Source of the DNA: Roseicella frigidaeris
GTDB taxonomy: Bacteria; Pseudomonadota; Alphaproteobacteria; Acetobacterales; Acetobacteraceae
NCBI RefSeq assembly: GCF_003258945.1
Contig: NZ_QLIX01000019.1
Location: 35,517-99,516 of the forward strand
DNA length: 64,000 nucleotides
Direction: 5' to 3'
Shown: piece after piece, positions 50,396-60,235 of the stretch
How positions within the stretch are numbered: position 1 is the first letter of the stretch
Layout of the letters: the number at the start of each line of letters is the position of its first letter
Translations under genes and position numbers: made by a program
The notes under the pieces: generated by a model
What the model was told of the DNA's origin: nothing
What the model saw: only the letters and a program-made list of their open reading frames with translations
Database searches by the model: none

Positions 50396-50416
50396 CCCTG
50401 TCTTTCCTGGACAGGG
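50396..50416 (-). promoter_or_regulatory. Short stem-loop overlapping the ribosome site of the dioxygenase gene
   Basis: The arms 50396-50402 (CCCTGTC) and 50410-50416 (GACAGGG) pair perfectly around a 7-nt loop. On the minus strand the ribosome-binding AGGGAG (50399-50394) begins inside this stem. Folding of the leader could therefore hide part of the ribosome site of the dioxygenase gene. A simple structural role is equally possible. Confidence 0.35.
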
Positions 50417-50529
50417 GGCATTCTAGGCCGGCGGGCGGCGCGGCCAAAGGCTTTCCACCGTCATGCCTCGCCCCTCCCGGCATCGTCCGTCCCGAGGGGC
50501 GGCGGGAACCGCAACGCCCGGGGGCCTCC

Positions 50530-51510
50530 TCAGTCCGGACGCCGCGGCCGGGCCCCCAGGATATGGGCGATGGCGTAGACCAGGTCCGGCCGGTTCAGGG
50601 TGTAGAAGTGGAATTCGTCGATGCCGTTGGCCTGCAGCAGCCGCACCTGCTCGGCCGCGACCACCGCCGCCACCATCCGGCGGGTTTCCGCATCCTCCTC
50701 CAGCCCCTCGAAGAGGCGCCCCATCCAGTCCGGCACGCCGGCGCCGCACATGGCGGAGAATTTCCGCATCTGGGTGAAGTTGGAGACGGGCATGATGCCG
50801 GGGACGATCGGAACGGTGATGCCGGCCGCCAGGGCGCGGTCGAGGAAGCGGAGGAAGATCGCGCTGTCGAAGAAGTACTGCGTGATGGCGCGCGTCGCGC
50901 CGGCATCGATCTTCCGCTTCAAATTGTCGAGGTCATGATCGGCCGAGAGCGCGGTGGGGTGGATCTCGGGATAGGCGGCGACGCTGACCTCGAAGGGCGC
51001 GATCCGCCGCAGCCCGGCGACCAGATCGACGGCATAGGCATAGCCCTCGGGATGCGCCTCGTACTGCGCCATGCCGGCCGGCGGGTCGCCGCGCAGCGCC
51101 ACGATGTGCCGGACCCCCGCCTCCCAGTAGGCCCGGGCGACCTCGTCCACCTCGGCCCTCGGCGCCCCGACGCAGGTCAGGTGCGCGGCCGGGGTGAGGC
51201 GCGTCTCGCGCACGATCCGGGCGACGGTCGCATGCGTCCGCGCCTGGGTGGTGCCGCCCGCGCCGTAGGTCACCGAGACGAAGCGCGGCGCGAGCGGCTC
51301 GAGCCGCCGGATGCAGGACCAGAGCTGGGCCTCCAGGGCCTCGGTCCTCGGCGGGAAGAATTCGAAGGAGAGCGCCGGGGCCGGCTGGGCGGCGAGTTGC
51401 GGCAAGCCATCGACCCGGGGCCCGGTCAGCCAGCGCTGCAAGGTGCCGCGCGGCGCTCCGGACGCCCCCTGGGCGGACAGGCCGGTCTGGTTTTGCTCGA
51501 TCTCCGCCAC
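50530..51510 (-). CDS. metF: 5,10-methylenetetrahydrofolate reductase (GTG start)
   Basis: This is a flavoprotein that makes 5-methyltetrahydrofolate for methionine synthesis, 326 residues. The catalytic glutamate region is LSFEFFPPRTEAL. Other family blocks are FVSVTYGAGGTTQARTH, HLTCVGAPRAEVDEV, IVALRGDPP, EIHPTALSADHDLDNLKRKIDAGATRAITQYFFD and the C-terminal FHFYTLNRPDL. It is a complete single-domain bacterial MetF with about 30 extra residues at the N-terminus. The start is GTG at 51510; a shorter start inside the extension cannot be excluded. No S-adenosylmethionine riboswitch was found in the 180 bp upstream. Confidence 0.94.
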   Translation of the reverse strand: MAEIEQNQTGLSAQGASGAPRGTLQRWLTGPRVDGLPQLAAQPAPALSFEFFPPRTEALEAQLWSCIRRLEPLAPRFVSVTYGAGGTTQARTHATVARIVRETRLTPAAHLTCVGAPRAEVDEVARAYWEAGVRHIVALRGDPPAGMAQYEAHPEGYAYAVDLVAGLRRIAPFEVSVAAYPEIHPTALSADHDLDNLKRKIDAGATRAITQYFFDSAIFLRFLDRALAAGITVPIVPGIMPVSNFTQMRKFSAMCGAGVPDWMGRLFEGLEEDAETRRMVAAVVAAEQVRLLQANGIDEFHFYTLNRPDLVYAIAHILGARPRRPD

Positions 51511-51583
51511 CTCGGCCCCTTATCAACGTCTTCGCAAGCGCCGCGACCGGATACAGTTTGTGGCGTTGCAGCGCTACCCTGGC

Positions 51584-51596
51584 GGTCATAATGACC
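51584..51596. promoter_or_regulatory. 13-bp palindrome between metF and mlaA
   Basis: GGTCATAATGACC is a perfect palindrome around a central A, located in the 180 bp gap between the divergent metF and mlaA genes. The embedded CATAAT could also serve as a -10 element for mlaA, with TTGCAG 15 bp upstream (51566-51571). A regulator bound there would then control mlaA-mlaC, metF or both. This is a sequence-only prediction. Confidence 0.4.
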
Positions 51597-51690
51597 TAAG
51601 GGATCGCGGGATGGAGGCCACTTGCGTGGCAGCCGTCATTCACCTTGGCGCAATGTTGCGCCCCAGCATCGTGAGAGGTTGCCGTCGTCG

Positions 51691-52488
51691 ATGCCCTCCC
51701 CGCACCGCTTTGCCGCCGCGCTCCTGACGCTGGCGCTTCTGGCTGGTTGTGCCGCAAGGCCGGATCCGACGGACCCGGACGCGGTGGCCGAGTTCAAGCA
51801 GAACAACGACCCGCTCGAGCCGTTCAACCGCACCATGTTCTCGATCCATCAGGGCATCGACAAGGTCGTGCTGCGCCCGGTGGCGGTGGCCTACCGGGAC
51901 GTGGTGCCGCAGCCCGTGCGCGCCGGCGTCAGCAACGTCCTCGGCAATCTCCGCACCCCGGTGATCCTGGCCAATGACATGCTCCAGGGGGAGCCGCGCC
52001 GCGCGGGCGATACGCTCGGACGCTTCCTGATCAACTCCACCCTCGGCCTCGGCGGCATCTTCGACGTCGCCGGCGACCACTTCGGCGTGAGGGGGCACAG
52101 CGAGGATTACGGCCAGACCCTCGCGGTCTGGGGCGTCGGCGAGGGCGCCTATCTCTTCATCCCGGTCCTCGGCCCCTCCAACCCGCGCGACCTCAGCGGC
52201 TTCGGCCTCGGCATCGCCTCCGATCCGCTGACCTGGGTGGGCCAGGGCGTCACGGTGGACGTGCTGACCGGGGTCCGCGCCGGGATGACCGTGATCGATA
52301 CGCGCGAGTCGCTCATCGAGCCGCTGGATGCCGTCAACCGGGACTCGCTCGACCCCTATGCCGTGCTGCGCAGCGCCTATCGCCAGCGCCGCAACGCCGA
52401 GATCACCAACAGGCTGGACAATGTGGCGCCCGCCAACGCCGGCGCCACCGGCTTCGGCGTCGGCAAGGGCATCGTCCCGAACCCCTGA
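51691..52488 (+). CDS. mlaA: MlaA (VacJ) family outer-membrane lipoprotein for phospholipid retrograde transport
   Basis: This is a 265-residue lipoprotein that removes misplaced phospholipids from the outer leaflet of the outer membrane. The lipobox LLAGC puts the lipid on Cys20. Family blocks are DPLEPFNRTMFSIHQGIDKVVLRPVAVAYRDVVPQPVR, NLRTPVILANDMLQGEPRRAGDTLGRFLINSTLGLGGIFDVA, EDYGQTLAVWGVGEGAYLFIPVLGPSNPRD and a C-terminal SLDPYAVLRSAYRQRR. The start at the ATG at 51691 gives a standard lipoprotein signal. It is followed 31 bp later by mlaC, so the two work as a pair. Confidence 0.95.
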   Translation: MPSPHRFAAALLTLALLAGCAARPDPTDPDAVAEFKQNNDPLEPFNRTMFSIHQGIDKVVLRPVAVAYRDVVPQPVRAGVSNVLGNLRTPVILANDMLQGEPRRAGDTLGRFLINSTLGLGGIFDVAGDHFGVRGHSEDYGQTLAVWGVGEGAYLFIPVLGPSNPRDLSGFGLGIASDPLTWVGQGVTVDVLTGVRAGMTVIDTRESLIEPLDAVNRDSLDPYAVLRSAYRQRRNAEITNRLDNVAPANAGATGFGVGKGIVPNP

Positions 52489-52519
52489 TCGCCGCATCCC
52501 ATCGCTCCGGGAGAATTTC

Positions 52520-53155
52520 ATGACGTCTTCGTTCCATCGCCGCCTGCTGCTCGGCACCGGCCTAGGCCTCGCGGCCGCGGGCCGTGCCTCGGCGCAGCAG
52601 GATATTGGCCGTGCCGCCAGCTTCATCCAGGCCACCGGCCAGGACCTGGTCGCCGCCATCAACGACACGCGCGCGGACCTGCCGACGCGCCGGCAGCGGG
52701 TTGCCAGCGTCCTGCGGAAGGCCGTCGACATCGAGGGGGTGGGCCGTTTCATCCTCGGCCGCTGGTGGCGCCAGGCCACGCCGCAGGAGCAGCAGGACTA
52801 CCTGAAGCTCTTCGAGGAGACGCTCATCCGCAACCTCTCCGCCCGGTTCGGCGAGTATCAGGGCGTGCGCTTCTCGCTCGGCCGCAGCCAGCAGCGCACC
52901 GAGGATGACGTGCTGGTGAACACCATCATCGAGCGGCCGAACAGCGCGCCCTTCGCCCTCGACTGGCGGGTCGGCGACATCAACGGCCAGCCGAAGGTGG
53001 TGGACGTGATCGCCGAGGGCACCTCGCTGCGGCTCACCCAGCGCAGCGAGTACTCGGCGGTGATCCAGCAGAACAACGGCTCGATCGCGGCGCTGCTGAC
53101 CGCGATGCGCCGGCAGATCCAGCAGCTCTCGGCGCGGGAACAGGGCGGCCGCTGA
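52520..53155 (+). CDS. mlaC: MlaC-family periplasmic phospholipid-binding protein
   Basis: This is a 211-residue periplasmic shuttle that carries phospholipid between MlaA and an inner-membrane MlaFEDB complex. The ATG at 52520 (MTSSFHRRLLLGTGLGLAAAGRASAQ) gives a signal peptide, with GGGAGAA before it. Family blocks are RRQRVASVLRKAVDIEGVGRFILGRWWRQATPQEQQDYLKLFEETLIRNLSARFGEY and the later IVDVIAEGTSLRLTQRSEYSAVIQ. The inner-membrane components are not in the window. The gene order mlaA-mlaC is common in this class, where mlaFED lies elsewhere. Confidence 0.93.
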   Translation: MTSSFHRRLLLGTGLGLAAAGRASAQQDIGRAASFIQATGQDLVAAINDTRADLPTRRQRVASVLRKAVDIEGVGRFILGRWWRQATPQEQQDYLKLFEETLIRNLSARFGEYQGVRFSLGRSQQRTEDDVLVNTIIERPNSAPFALDWRVGDINGQPKVVDVIAEGTSLRLTQRSEYSAVIQQNNGSIAALLTAMRRQIQQLSAREQGGR

Positions 53156-53289
53156 GCCGGACGGGCGGGCGGCCCCGCGCCGCCGGCCCGGCCCCTGCCC
53201 CCTTCCCTCGGGACTCCGTAGTTTCGGCCTTCCCGCCCGGGGGTGCGCGATGCTCTGCTTCCGGCAACAACATGCCGGGAGGATCACCG

Positions 53290-54288
53290 ATGCGCCGCCG
53301 CCTCGCCCTGTCGCTGCCGTCCCTGCTCGCCGTGGCCACCCTGCTGCCACGGGCCGCGCGGGCGGCCGCCTTCCCCGACCATCCCATCACCCTTGTCACC
53401 GGCTATGCCCCGGGCGGCAGCACCGATATCGCCGCCCGCATCCTCGCCGACCGCATGCCGCTGCATCTGGGACCGGAGGCGCGCATGCTGGTCGACAACC
53501 GCCCCGGCGCGGCGGGCGTCATCGCCACCGAATGGCTGAAGCGCCAACCGGCCGACGGCCACACCATCATGGTGACGGAGACCGGTGCCGCCGCCGCCGC
53601 GCCGGCGGCCTATATCGGCGGCACCCGCTACGACCCCATCGCCGACTTCACCCATCTCGGCATCGTCAGCACCCCGCCCGGCGTGCTCGTGGTGACGGAG
53701 CGCTTTCCCGGCCGCACGCCGGCGGAGGCGCTGCAGGCCCTGCGCAGCGCCCCGCCGGAGCGGCTGACCTATGCCAGCTCGGGCGTCGGCGGCGTGCTGC
53801 ATCTCCGTGCCGAGATGCTCGCCCGCGCCTTCGGCACCCGCTACGTGCATGTCCCCTATCGCAGCGGCGCCCAGATGCTGCAGGCGATCCTGACCGGCGA
53901 GGCGCAGTTCGGCGTCGCGGCCCTCGCCTCCGCCACGCCGCTGCTGCGCGAGGGCAAGGTGCGCGGCGTCGCCATGGTCGGCGACCGGCGCTTCCCGCTC
54001 TATCCGGAGATTCCGACCCTCGGCGAGCTCGGCGTGCCGGGCTTCGACAATGGCGGCTTCTTCCTGCTGATCGGCCCGGCGGGCCTGCCGCTGCCGGTGG
54101 CGGAGGCGTTGAATGGGGCGCTCCGCGCGACCCTCGCCGACCCCCTGGTCCGCGACCGACTGCTGACGGCGGGGCACGAGCCGCCCGCGGGGCCGAACGA
54201 CCTCGCCGCCGCCCGGGCCTTCATGCAGCGCGAGCTGGCCGCCTATCAGGACATCGTCGAGCAGACCGGCATCCGGCTGCAGCCCTGA
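53290..54288 (+). CDS. Bug-family tripartite tricarboxylate transporter substrate-binding protein
   Basis: This is a 332-residue periplasmic binding protein of the Bug family. The ATG at 53290 follows GGGAGGATC and gives the signal MRRRLALSLPSLLAVATLLPRAARAA. The mature part starts FPDHPITLVTGYAPGGSTDIAARIL and contains VDNRPGAAGV, YASSGVGGVLHL, YVHVPYRSGAQ and FFLLIGPAGLPL. It stands alone after mlaC, with no TctA or TctB genes and a palindromic repeat downstream. Orphan Bug proteins of this type are very numerous in betaproteobacteria and some Acetobacteraceae. The ligand is unknown. Confidence 0.93.
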   Translation: MRRRLALSLPSLLAVATLLPRAARAAAFPDHPITLVTGYAPGGSTDIAARILADRMPLHLGPEARMLVDNRPGAAGVIATEWLKRQPADGHTIMVTETGAAAAAPAAYIGGTRYDPIADFTHLGIVSTPPGVLVVTERFPGRTPAEALQALRSAPPERLTYASSGVGGVLHLRAEMLARAFGTRYVHVPYRSGAQMLQAILTGEAQFGVAALASATPLLREGKVRGVAMVGDRRFPLYPEIPTLGELGVPGFDNGGFFLLIGPAGLPLPVAEALNGALRATLADPLVRDRLLTAGHEPPAGPNDLAAARAFMQRELAAYQDIVEQTGIRLQP

Positions 54289-54331
54289 GGGCCGGGCCGG
54301 TCGGAGAAATTCAAACAACAGGCCAGACCAC

Positions 54332-54469
54332 GATCCGTGAACCCGGGTGAACGGATCCTGGTCCAGAGCAGATCCCGATCAGGTGGACTCACCTGATCGG
54401 GTGAAGATGTTCTGAAAACAATAGTCTAGGGCACTTCCCCTGAACCGGCGCTCAGGGGAAGCGCCCTAG
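54332..54469. repeat. Composite palindromic element, copy B (three hairpins)
   Basis: Hairpin 1 has arms GATCCGT and ACGGATC (54332-54357). Hairpin 2 is a perfect 12-bp stem, with 54374-54385 pairing with 54390-54401 around a GACT loop. It is flanked by the same GCAGATC lead and GGGTGARGATG tail as copy A. Hairpin 3 has long arms with one mismatch (54426-54443 with 54452-54469). The right end of hairpin 3 (CTAG) supplies the TAG stop codon of the acetyltransferase gene on the minus strand. Copies A and B differ within the stem but stay complementary. Confidence 0.78.
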
Positions 54470-54996
54470 CGGGAGCGCAGGCTCTCGAAGACGATCATGC
54501 GGCGCCCCCGATAGGGGAAGGCGTCGCATTCCACCATGCCGATATCCTGCAGCACCGCGCGGGAGGCGTGGTTCTCCTCCCAGGCCACGGCGATGATGCG
54601 GTCGAGCCCGGCGCGGTGGCCGAACTCCAGCCCGGCCCGCGCCGCCTCCCGCGCATAGCCCTTGCCGCGGCATTCCGGCCAGAGGGCGAAGCGCATCGCC
54701 ACGCCGCGCCCGTCCGGCCGCTCCATCAGCCCGGCGATGCCGAGGAACTCGCCCGTCCCGGTCAGGTAGACGCACCAGGTGCCGTAGCCGCGCACCTGCC
54801 AGAACTCGATGTCGTCCTCGAGCTCCTCGCGCGTCCGCTCCTCCGAGCGCGTGCCGTGCAGCATGAGCTCGAAGACGCGGGGATCGGATTTCAGCCGGAT
54901 GAGGTCCGGCAGGTTCTCCTTGCCCGGGGGCACCAGCGTCAGCCGCGGGGTGCGGACGAGGCGCCCCGGCATCGGGACGGGCGGCGCGAGCCGCAT
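54466..54996 (-). CDS. GNAT-family N-acetyltransferase (RimJ/RimL type)
   Basis: This is a 176-residue acetyl-CoA-dependent acetyltransferase. The start RTPRLTLVPPGKENLPDLIRLKSDP is the usual first strand and helix of the Acetyltransf_3 group. The central VYLTGTGEFLGIAGLMERPDGRGVAMRFALWPECRGKGYAREAARAGLEFG holds the acetyl-CoA-binding R/G-x-G-Y-A motif. The C-terminal VLQDIGMVECD completes the fold. Such enzymes acetylate protein N-termini, antibiotics or small amines; the target is not predictable. The stop codon is part of the downstream palindromic element. It begins 9 bp before the end of ettA coding and may share its transcript. Confidence 0.87.
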   Translation of the reverse strand: MRLAPPVPMPGRLVRTPRLTLVPPGKENLPDLIRLKSDPRVFELMLHGTRSEERTREELEDDIEFWQVRGYGTWCVYLTGTGEFLGIAGLMERPDGRGVAMRFALWPECRGKGYAREAARAGLEFGHRAGLDRIIAVAWEENHASRAVLQDIGMVECDAFPYRGRRMIVFESLRSR

Positions 54997-55004
54997 GGCG
55001 CGGC

Positions 55005-56684
<1,680 letters not shown>

Positions 56685-56721
56685 GCGCGGAATCCTGGGG
56701 GCGTGGGGGTTGCGGGCTTTC

Positions 56722-56752
56722 TAGAGCAGATCGCCGCGGCGCGGAAACGCCC
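56722..56752 (-). promoter_or_regulatory. Shared upstream motif/candidate promoter of ettA
   Basis: This begins TAGAGCAGATCGCCGC on the plus strand and has GGAAA and GCCC at the same distances as the motif upstream of der (36455-36485). On the minus strand it reads TTTCC, a GC-rich stretch, then GATCTGCTCTAG. It lies 37 bp before the ettA ATG. Two unlinked translation-related genes share it, so it is more likely a promoter or binding site than chance. Confidence 0.45.
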
Positions 56753-56786
56753 GGGGGCAGGAATCTCCCCGGCCGGGGGCAGCGGC

Positions 56787-56814
56787 CTGCCTCAGTGCCC
56801 CTGCCTCAGTGCCC
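56787..56814. repeat. Tandem 14-bp duplication covering the stop codon of the HNH gene
   Basis: CTGCCTCAGTGCCC occurs twice in a row (56787-56800 and 56801-56814). On the minus strand each copy contains GGGCACTGA, so the last residues and stop codon of the HNH gene are duplicated just downstream of the real stop. It is a simple slippage product and has no visible effect on the protein. Confidence 0.8.
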
Positions 56815-57141
56815 TTGGCGCCGGGCCCGGCGGGTCGGGGCGTGGAAATCGTCGGGCTTGCCTCGGAGCCAGCCGAGGAAGCGGGCGATCTCCGGCTCGG
56901 CTCGCAGGCTGGCGATGTCGGACAGGCGGCGTGCCAGCTCGGCCTCGGAGAAACGGGCATGGATCGCGCTGTGGCAGATCTGGTGCAGCCGCACCGTGCC
57001 GAGCCGCGCCCCGCCCTTCAGCCGCGGCACCAGATGGTGCCGGCTGGATCGCGCCCCGGGCGGGATGGGGCGGTCGCAGAGCGGGCAGATCACCGGCCCC
57101 GCAGCGGGGCCTTGCGGGGAGCGAGGGGTCGGGCGGGGCAT
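56806..57141 (-). CDS. HNH-type zinc protein (putative endonuclease)
   Basis: This is a 111-residue protein with an HNH-like metal fold. A zinc knuckle CPLCDRPIPPG (Cys19, Cys22) is followed by RHHLVPRLKGG, with paired histidines as in the catalytic HH/HN strand. LHQICHSAIHARFSE follows, with further Cys and His ligands. The C-terminus is helical and basic (FLGWLRGKPDDFHAPTRRARR). Similar short HNH proteins occur alone in many alphaproteobacteria, without a known partner or target. The ATG at 57141 (MPRPTPRS) was preferred to upstream starts inside the next gene. The gene sits between ettA and the Bug gene on the same strand. Confidence 0.8.
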   Translation of the reverse strand: MPRPTPRSPQGPAAGPVICPLCDRPIPPGARSSRHHLVPRLKGGARLGTVRLHQICHSAIHARFSEAELARRLSDIASLRAEPEIARFLGWLRGKPDDFHAPTRRARRQGH

Positions 57142-57210
57142 GCGTAGGCTGCATCTAGGGTCGCCCGGCCGCCTTCGCCACCCGTCTGGCCACCCCATCC
57201 GGCCGCCCGC

Positions 57211-58188
57211 TCAGCCTAGGGTGATCCCGGCCTCGCGGATCACCTGCTCGCAGAGGCTGCGCTGCGCCTCCAGCCAGCGCCGGAACTCGGCCGGCGTGTT
57301 GCCCTGCATGACGGCGCCGGAGGCATCCATCCGCTGCCGCACGCCAGGATCGCGCGCCGCCTGCCCGATCGCCGCGGCCAGGCGCTCGATGATCGGCGCC
57401 GGCGTGCCGGCGGCGGCGAAGACGCCGTTCCAGTCGTTCATGTCGAAGCCGGGGAAGCCGCTCTCGGCGAGGGTCAGGATCTCGGGCAGGGTCGGCACGC
57501 GCTCGAGGCTGGTCACCGCCAGGATCCGCGCCTGCCCCGCCTGCACCGGCGGGCGTATCGAGTTGGTGGTGATGACGACCGCATCCACCACCCCGGCGGC
57601 GATGTCCCGCGCCGCATCGGCGCCGCCGCGATAGGGGGTGTGCACCAGCCGGATGCCGGCCTGCTTCTGGAAGGCCTCGCCGGCCAGATGCGCCATGCCG
57701 GCGGCGGGCGGCGTGCCGTAGCTGATGCCGCCGGGCCGGGCCTTGGCGAGGGCGATGAACTCCCCGATCGTCCGCGCCGGGAAATCCCGCTTCACCGCGA
57801 TCACCTGCGGGAAGAGGCAGAATTGCGAGACCGGGACGAAGGCGGTGCGGTAGTCGAAGCCGAGATCCTTCATCAGGGCGGGGTTGGTGAGCTGGTTCGC
57901 GGCATCGACGAGGAAGGTGTAGCCGTCGCGCGGCGATTGCAGCGTGGCATTGGCCGCGATCACGGCATTGCCGCCGGTGCGGTTCTCGATCACCACCGAC
58001 TGGCCGAGGATCTCCCCCATCCGCTGCCCGCAGGTCCGGGCGGCGGTATCGGCGGCGCCGCCGGCGGCGAAGGCGACGATCAGCCGGATCGGGCGGCTCG
58101 GCCAATCCGCCTGGCCCTGGGCGCGGACGCCAAGGGCCGGCAAGGCCAGCGCGAGCCCGAGCGCCGCCCGGCGCCGGGGGATGGTCAC
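57211..58188 (-). CDS. Bug-family tripartite tricarboxylate transporter substrate-binding protein (GTG start)
   Basis: This is a 325-residue periplasmic binding protein. The signal is TIPRRRAALGLALALPALGVRAQ. The mature part begins WPSRPIRLIVAFAAGGAADTAART and carries ENRTGGNAVIAA, ISYGTPPAAGMAHLAGE, VHTPYRGGADAARD and WNGVFAAAGTPAPII. The GTG start at 58188 overlaps the leuD-like stop by 4 bp (GTGA), so it is translation-coupled to the isomerase-type dehydratase. That link suggests it binds the acid that LeuCD and the neighbouring dehydrogenase process. Confidence 0.93.
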   Translation of the reverse strand: MTIPRRRAALGLALALPALGVRAQGQADWPSRPIRLIVAFAAGGAADTAARTCGQRMGEILGQSVVIENRTGGNAVIAANATLQSPRDGYTFLVDAANQLTNPALMKDLGFDYRTAFVPVSQFCLFPQVIAVKRDFPARTIGEFIALAKARPGGISYGTPPAAGMAHLAGEAFQKQAGIRLVHTPYRGGADAARDIAAGVVDAVVITTNSIRPPVQAGQARILAVTSLERVPTLPEILTLAESGFPGFDMNDWNGVFAAAGTPAPIIERLAAAIGQAARDPGVRQRMDASGAVMQGNTPAEFRRWLEAQRSLCEQVIREAGITLG

Positions 58189-58787
58189 AGCCGGTTCTCG
58201 CGCCCGTAGCGTCGCTCGAAGGCGGCGATCTCCTCCTCATAGCCGGCGGTGAGGCCGAAATCGTCGAGCCCTTCCAGCAGGCAGTGCTTGGCGAAGGGGT
58301 CGATCTCGAAGCCATGCACCGACCCGTCCGGCGCCGTCACGGTCTGGGCCGGCAGGTCGATGGCGATGCGCGCGCCGGGCTCGGCCTCCAGCATAGCCAT
58401 GATCGCCTCCACCGCCTCGGCCGGCAGCACCACCGGCAGCAAGCCGTTCTTGGTGCCGTTGGTGCGGAAGATGTCGCCGAAGCTCGGCGCGATGGCGCAG
58501 CGGAAGCCGGCATCGAAGAGCGCCCAGACGGCGCTCTCGCGCGAGCTGCCGCAGGCGAAATTGCGGCCCGCGACGATGATCCGCGCCGGCTGCCACTCCG
58601 GCCGGTTCAGCGGGAAGTCCGGGTCCTGGCCGCCATCCGGCCCGCGCCGCGCGTCGTGGAAGAGGAACTGCGCATGGTCCACCTCCCGCGGGCGGGAGAG
58701 GAAGCGCGCCGGGATGATGCGGTCGGTGTCGATGTTCGGCTGCGGCAGCGGCACCGCGACGGCATCGAGATGGCGGAAGGCCTCCAT
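58185..58787 (-). CDS. leuD: 3-isopropylmalate dehydratase-type small subunit (LeuD-like), probably catabolic
   Basis: This is a 200-residue small subunit of an aconitase-family hydro-lyase. It begins AVAVPLPQPNIDTDRIIPARFLSRP and has NFACGSSRESAVWALFDAGFRCAIAPSFGDIFRTNGTKNGLLPV, the substrate-recognition swivel domain. The C-terminal FEIDPFAKHCLLEGLDDFGLT is standard for LeuD. The ATG at 58787 follows GGAGGG. It starts 4 bp after the LeuC-like gene and overlaps the Bug gene. No leuA or leuB genes are near, and the neighbours are transport and dehydrogenase genes. It may therefore be a catabolic hydro-lyase for another 2-substituted malate rather than the leucine enzyme. Confidence 0.9.
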   Translation of the reverse strand: MEAFRHLDAVAVPLPQPNIDTDRIIPARFLSRPREVDHAQFLFHDARRGPDGGQDPDFPLNRPEWQPARIIVAGRNFACGSSRESAVWALFDAGFRCAIAPSFGDIFRTNGTKNGLLPVVLPAEAVEAIMAMLEAEPGARIAIDLPAQTVTAPDGSVHGFEIDPFAKHCLLEGLDDFGLTAGYEEEIAAFERRYGRENRL

Positions 58788-58791
58788 GGCG

Positions 58792-60204
58792 TCAGCCCTC
58801 CAGCAGCCGGCGGACATCGGTGAAGCGGCCGGTGACCGCGGCCGCGGCGGCCATGGCGGGGCTCAGCAGATGCGTCCGCGCACCGGGCCCCTGCCGCCCG
58901 ACGAAATTGCGGTTGGAGGTGGAGGCCACCCGCTCCCCGGGCGCGGCGATGTCGCCATTGGTGCCGAGGCACATGGAGCAGCCGGGCTCGCGCCAGGCGA
59001 AGCCGGCGGCGCGGAAGACCTCGTGCAGCCCCTCCGCCTCGGCCTGGCGCTTCACCGGCTCGCTGCCCGGCACCACCCAGGCGGTGACGCCCGGCGCCAC
59101 CCTCCGCCCAGCCGCCACCGCGGCGGCGGCGCGCAGATCCTCGATGCGGGCATTGGTGCAGCTGCCGATGAAGGAGCGGTCGATGGCGATGTCGGTCAGC
59201 CGGGTGCCGGGGGCGAGGCCCATATAGTCGAGCATGCGCCGCATCTGCGCCCGCCGCTCAGCATCCGGCGCCGCATCCGGGTCCGGCACCGCGCCGCCGA
59301 TCGGCAACGCATCCTCCGGGCTGTTGCCCCAGGTGACCATGGGCTCGATCGCGGAGCCGTCCAGCGTGACCTCGGCGTCGAAGGCGGCGCCGGCATCGCT
59401 CGGCAGCTCTCGCCAGCGCGCCACCGCGGCGTCCCAATCGGCGCCCCGCGGCGAGAAGGGCCGCCCCTCGAGATAGGCATAGGTGGTCTCGTCCGGCGCC
59501 ACCATGCCGGCGCGGCCGCCGGCCTCGATCGACATGTTGCAGAGGGTGAGCCGGCCCTCCATCGAGAGGCCGCGGATGGCGCTGCCGGCATATTCGATGA
59601 CATGCCCCGTCGCCCCGGCGGCGCCGATGCGGGCGATGATGGCGAGGATCACGTCCTTGCCCGTCACCTGCGGCCCGAGGCGCCCCTCGACGGCGATGCG
59701 CATGCTCCGCGGCTTGCGCTGCCAGAGCGTCTGCGTCGCCAGCACATGCGCCACCTCGGTGCTGCCGATGCCGAAGGCGAGCGCCCCGAGCGCGCCATGG
59801 GTCGAGGTGTGGCTGTCGCCGCAGACGATCAGCAGGCCGGGCTGGGAGAGGCCGGTCTCGGGCCCGACCACATGCACGATGCCCTGGTTCGGATCGCCGA
59901 GGCCGAATTGCCGGATGCCGTGCTCGGCGGTGTTGCGGGCGAGCTTCTCGACCATCTCCCGGTGGCGCGGATCCTCGATCTCCTCGACCCGGCGGCCGGC
60001 GGTGGAGACGTAATGGTCGGGGGTGGCGAAGATGCGCTCGGGCGCGCGCGGCGTCAGACCGCGCCGGCGCAGCACGTCGAAGGCGGTGGCGCCGCCGTCA
60101 TGCAGCAGGTGGCGTCCGACATAGAGCAGGGTCTGGCCATCCTCGCGCTCCAGCACGCGGTGGCGGGACCAGATCTTCTCGAACAGCGTGCGCGGCGCGT
60201 CCAT
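58792..60204 (-). CDS. leuC: 3-isopropylmalate dehydratase-type large subunit (LeuC-like), probably catabolic
   Basis: This is a 470-residue large subunit carrying the 4Fe-4S cluster. The cluster cysteines are in [13 protein letters not shown] and [10 protein letters not shown]. Other family blocks are [74 protein letters not shown] and [12 protein letters not shown]. The AGGAGGG ribosome site lies directly against the first ATG (60210), so I used the second ATG at 60204, which has normal spacing. With LeuD it would dehydrate or isomerise an alkylmalate. The neighbouring HIBADH-family and lactonase-like genes suggest a role outside leucine synthesis. Confidence 0.92.
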   Translation of the reverse strand: MDAPRTLFEKIWSRHRVLEREDGQTLLYVGRHLLHDGGATAFDVLRRRGLTPRAPERIFATPDHYVSTAGRRVEEIEDPRHREMVEKLARNTAEHGIRQFGLGDPNQGIVHVVGPETGLSQPGLLIVCGDSHTSTHGALGALAFGIGSTEVAHVLATQTLWQRKPRSMRIAVEGRLGPQVTGKDVILAIIARIGAAGATGHVIEYAGSAIRGLSMEGRLTLCNMSIEAGGRAGMVAPDETTYAYLEGRPFSPRGADWDAAVARWRELPSDAGAAFDAEVTLDGSAIEPMVTWGNSPEDALPIGGAVPDPDAAPDAERRAQMRRMLDYMGLAPGTRLTDIAIDRSFIGSCTNARIEDLRAAAAVAAGRRVAPGVTAWVVPGSEPVKRQAEAEGLHEVFRAAGFAWREPGCSMCLGTNGDIAAPGERVASTSNRNFVGRQGPGARTHLLSPAMAAAAAVTGRFTDVRRLLEG

Positions 60205-60235
60205 GCGCATCCCTCCTCAGCCTCGGCGCGGCCGC

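Noticed and set aside
51511..51690. S-adenosylmethionine riboswitch upstream of metF
   Set aside because: I searched the 180 bp leader for the pseudoknot pattern of SAM-II and the junction of SAM-I and found neither. Only a palindrome is present.
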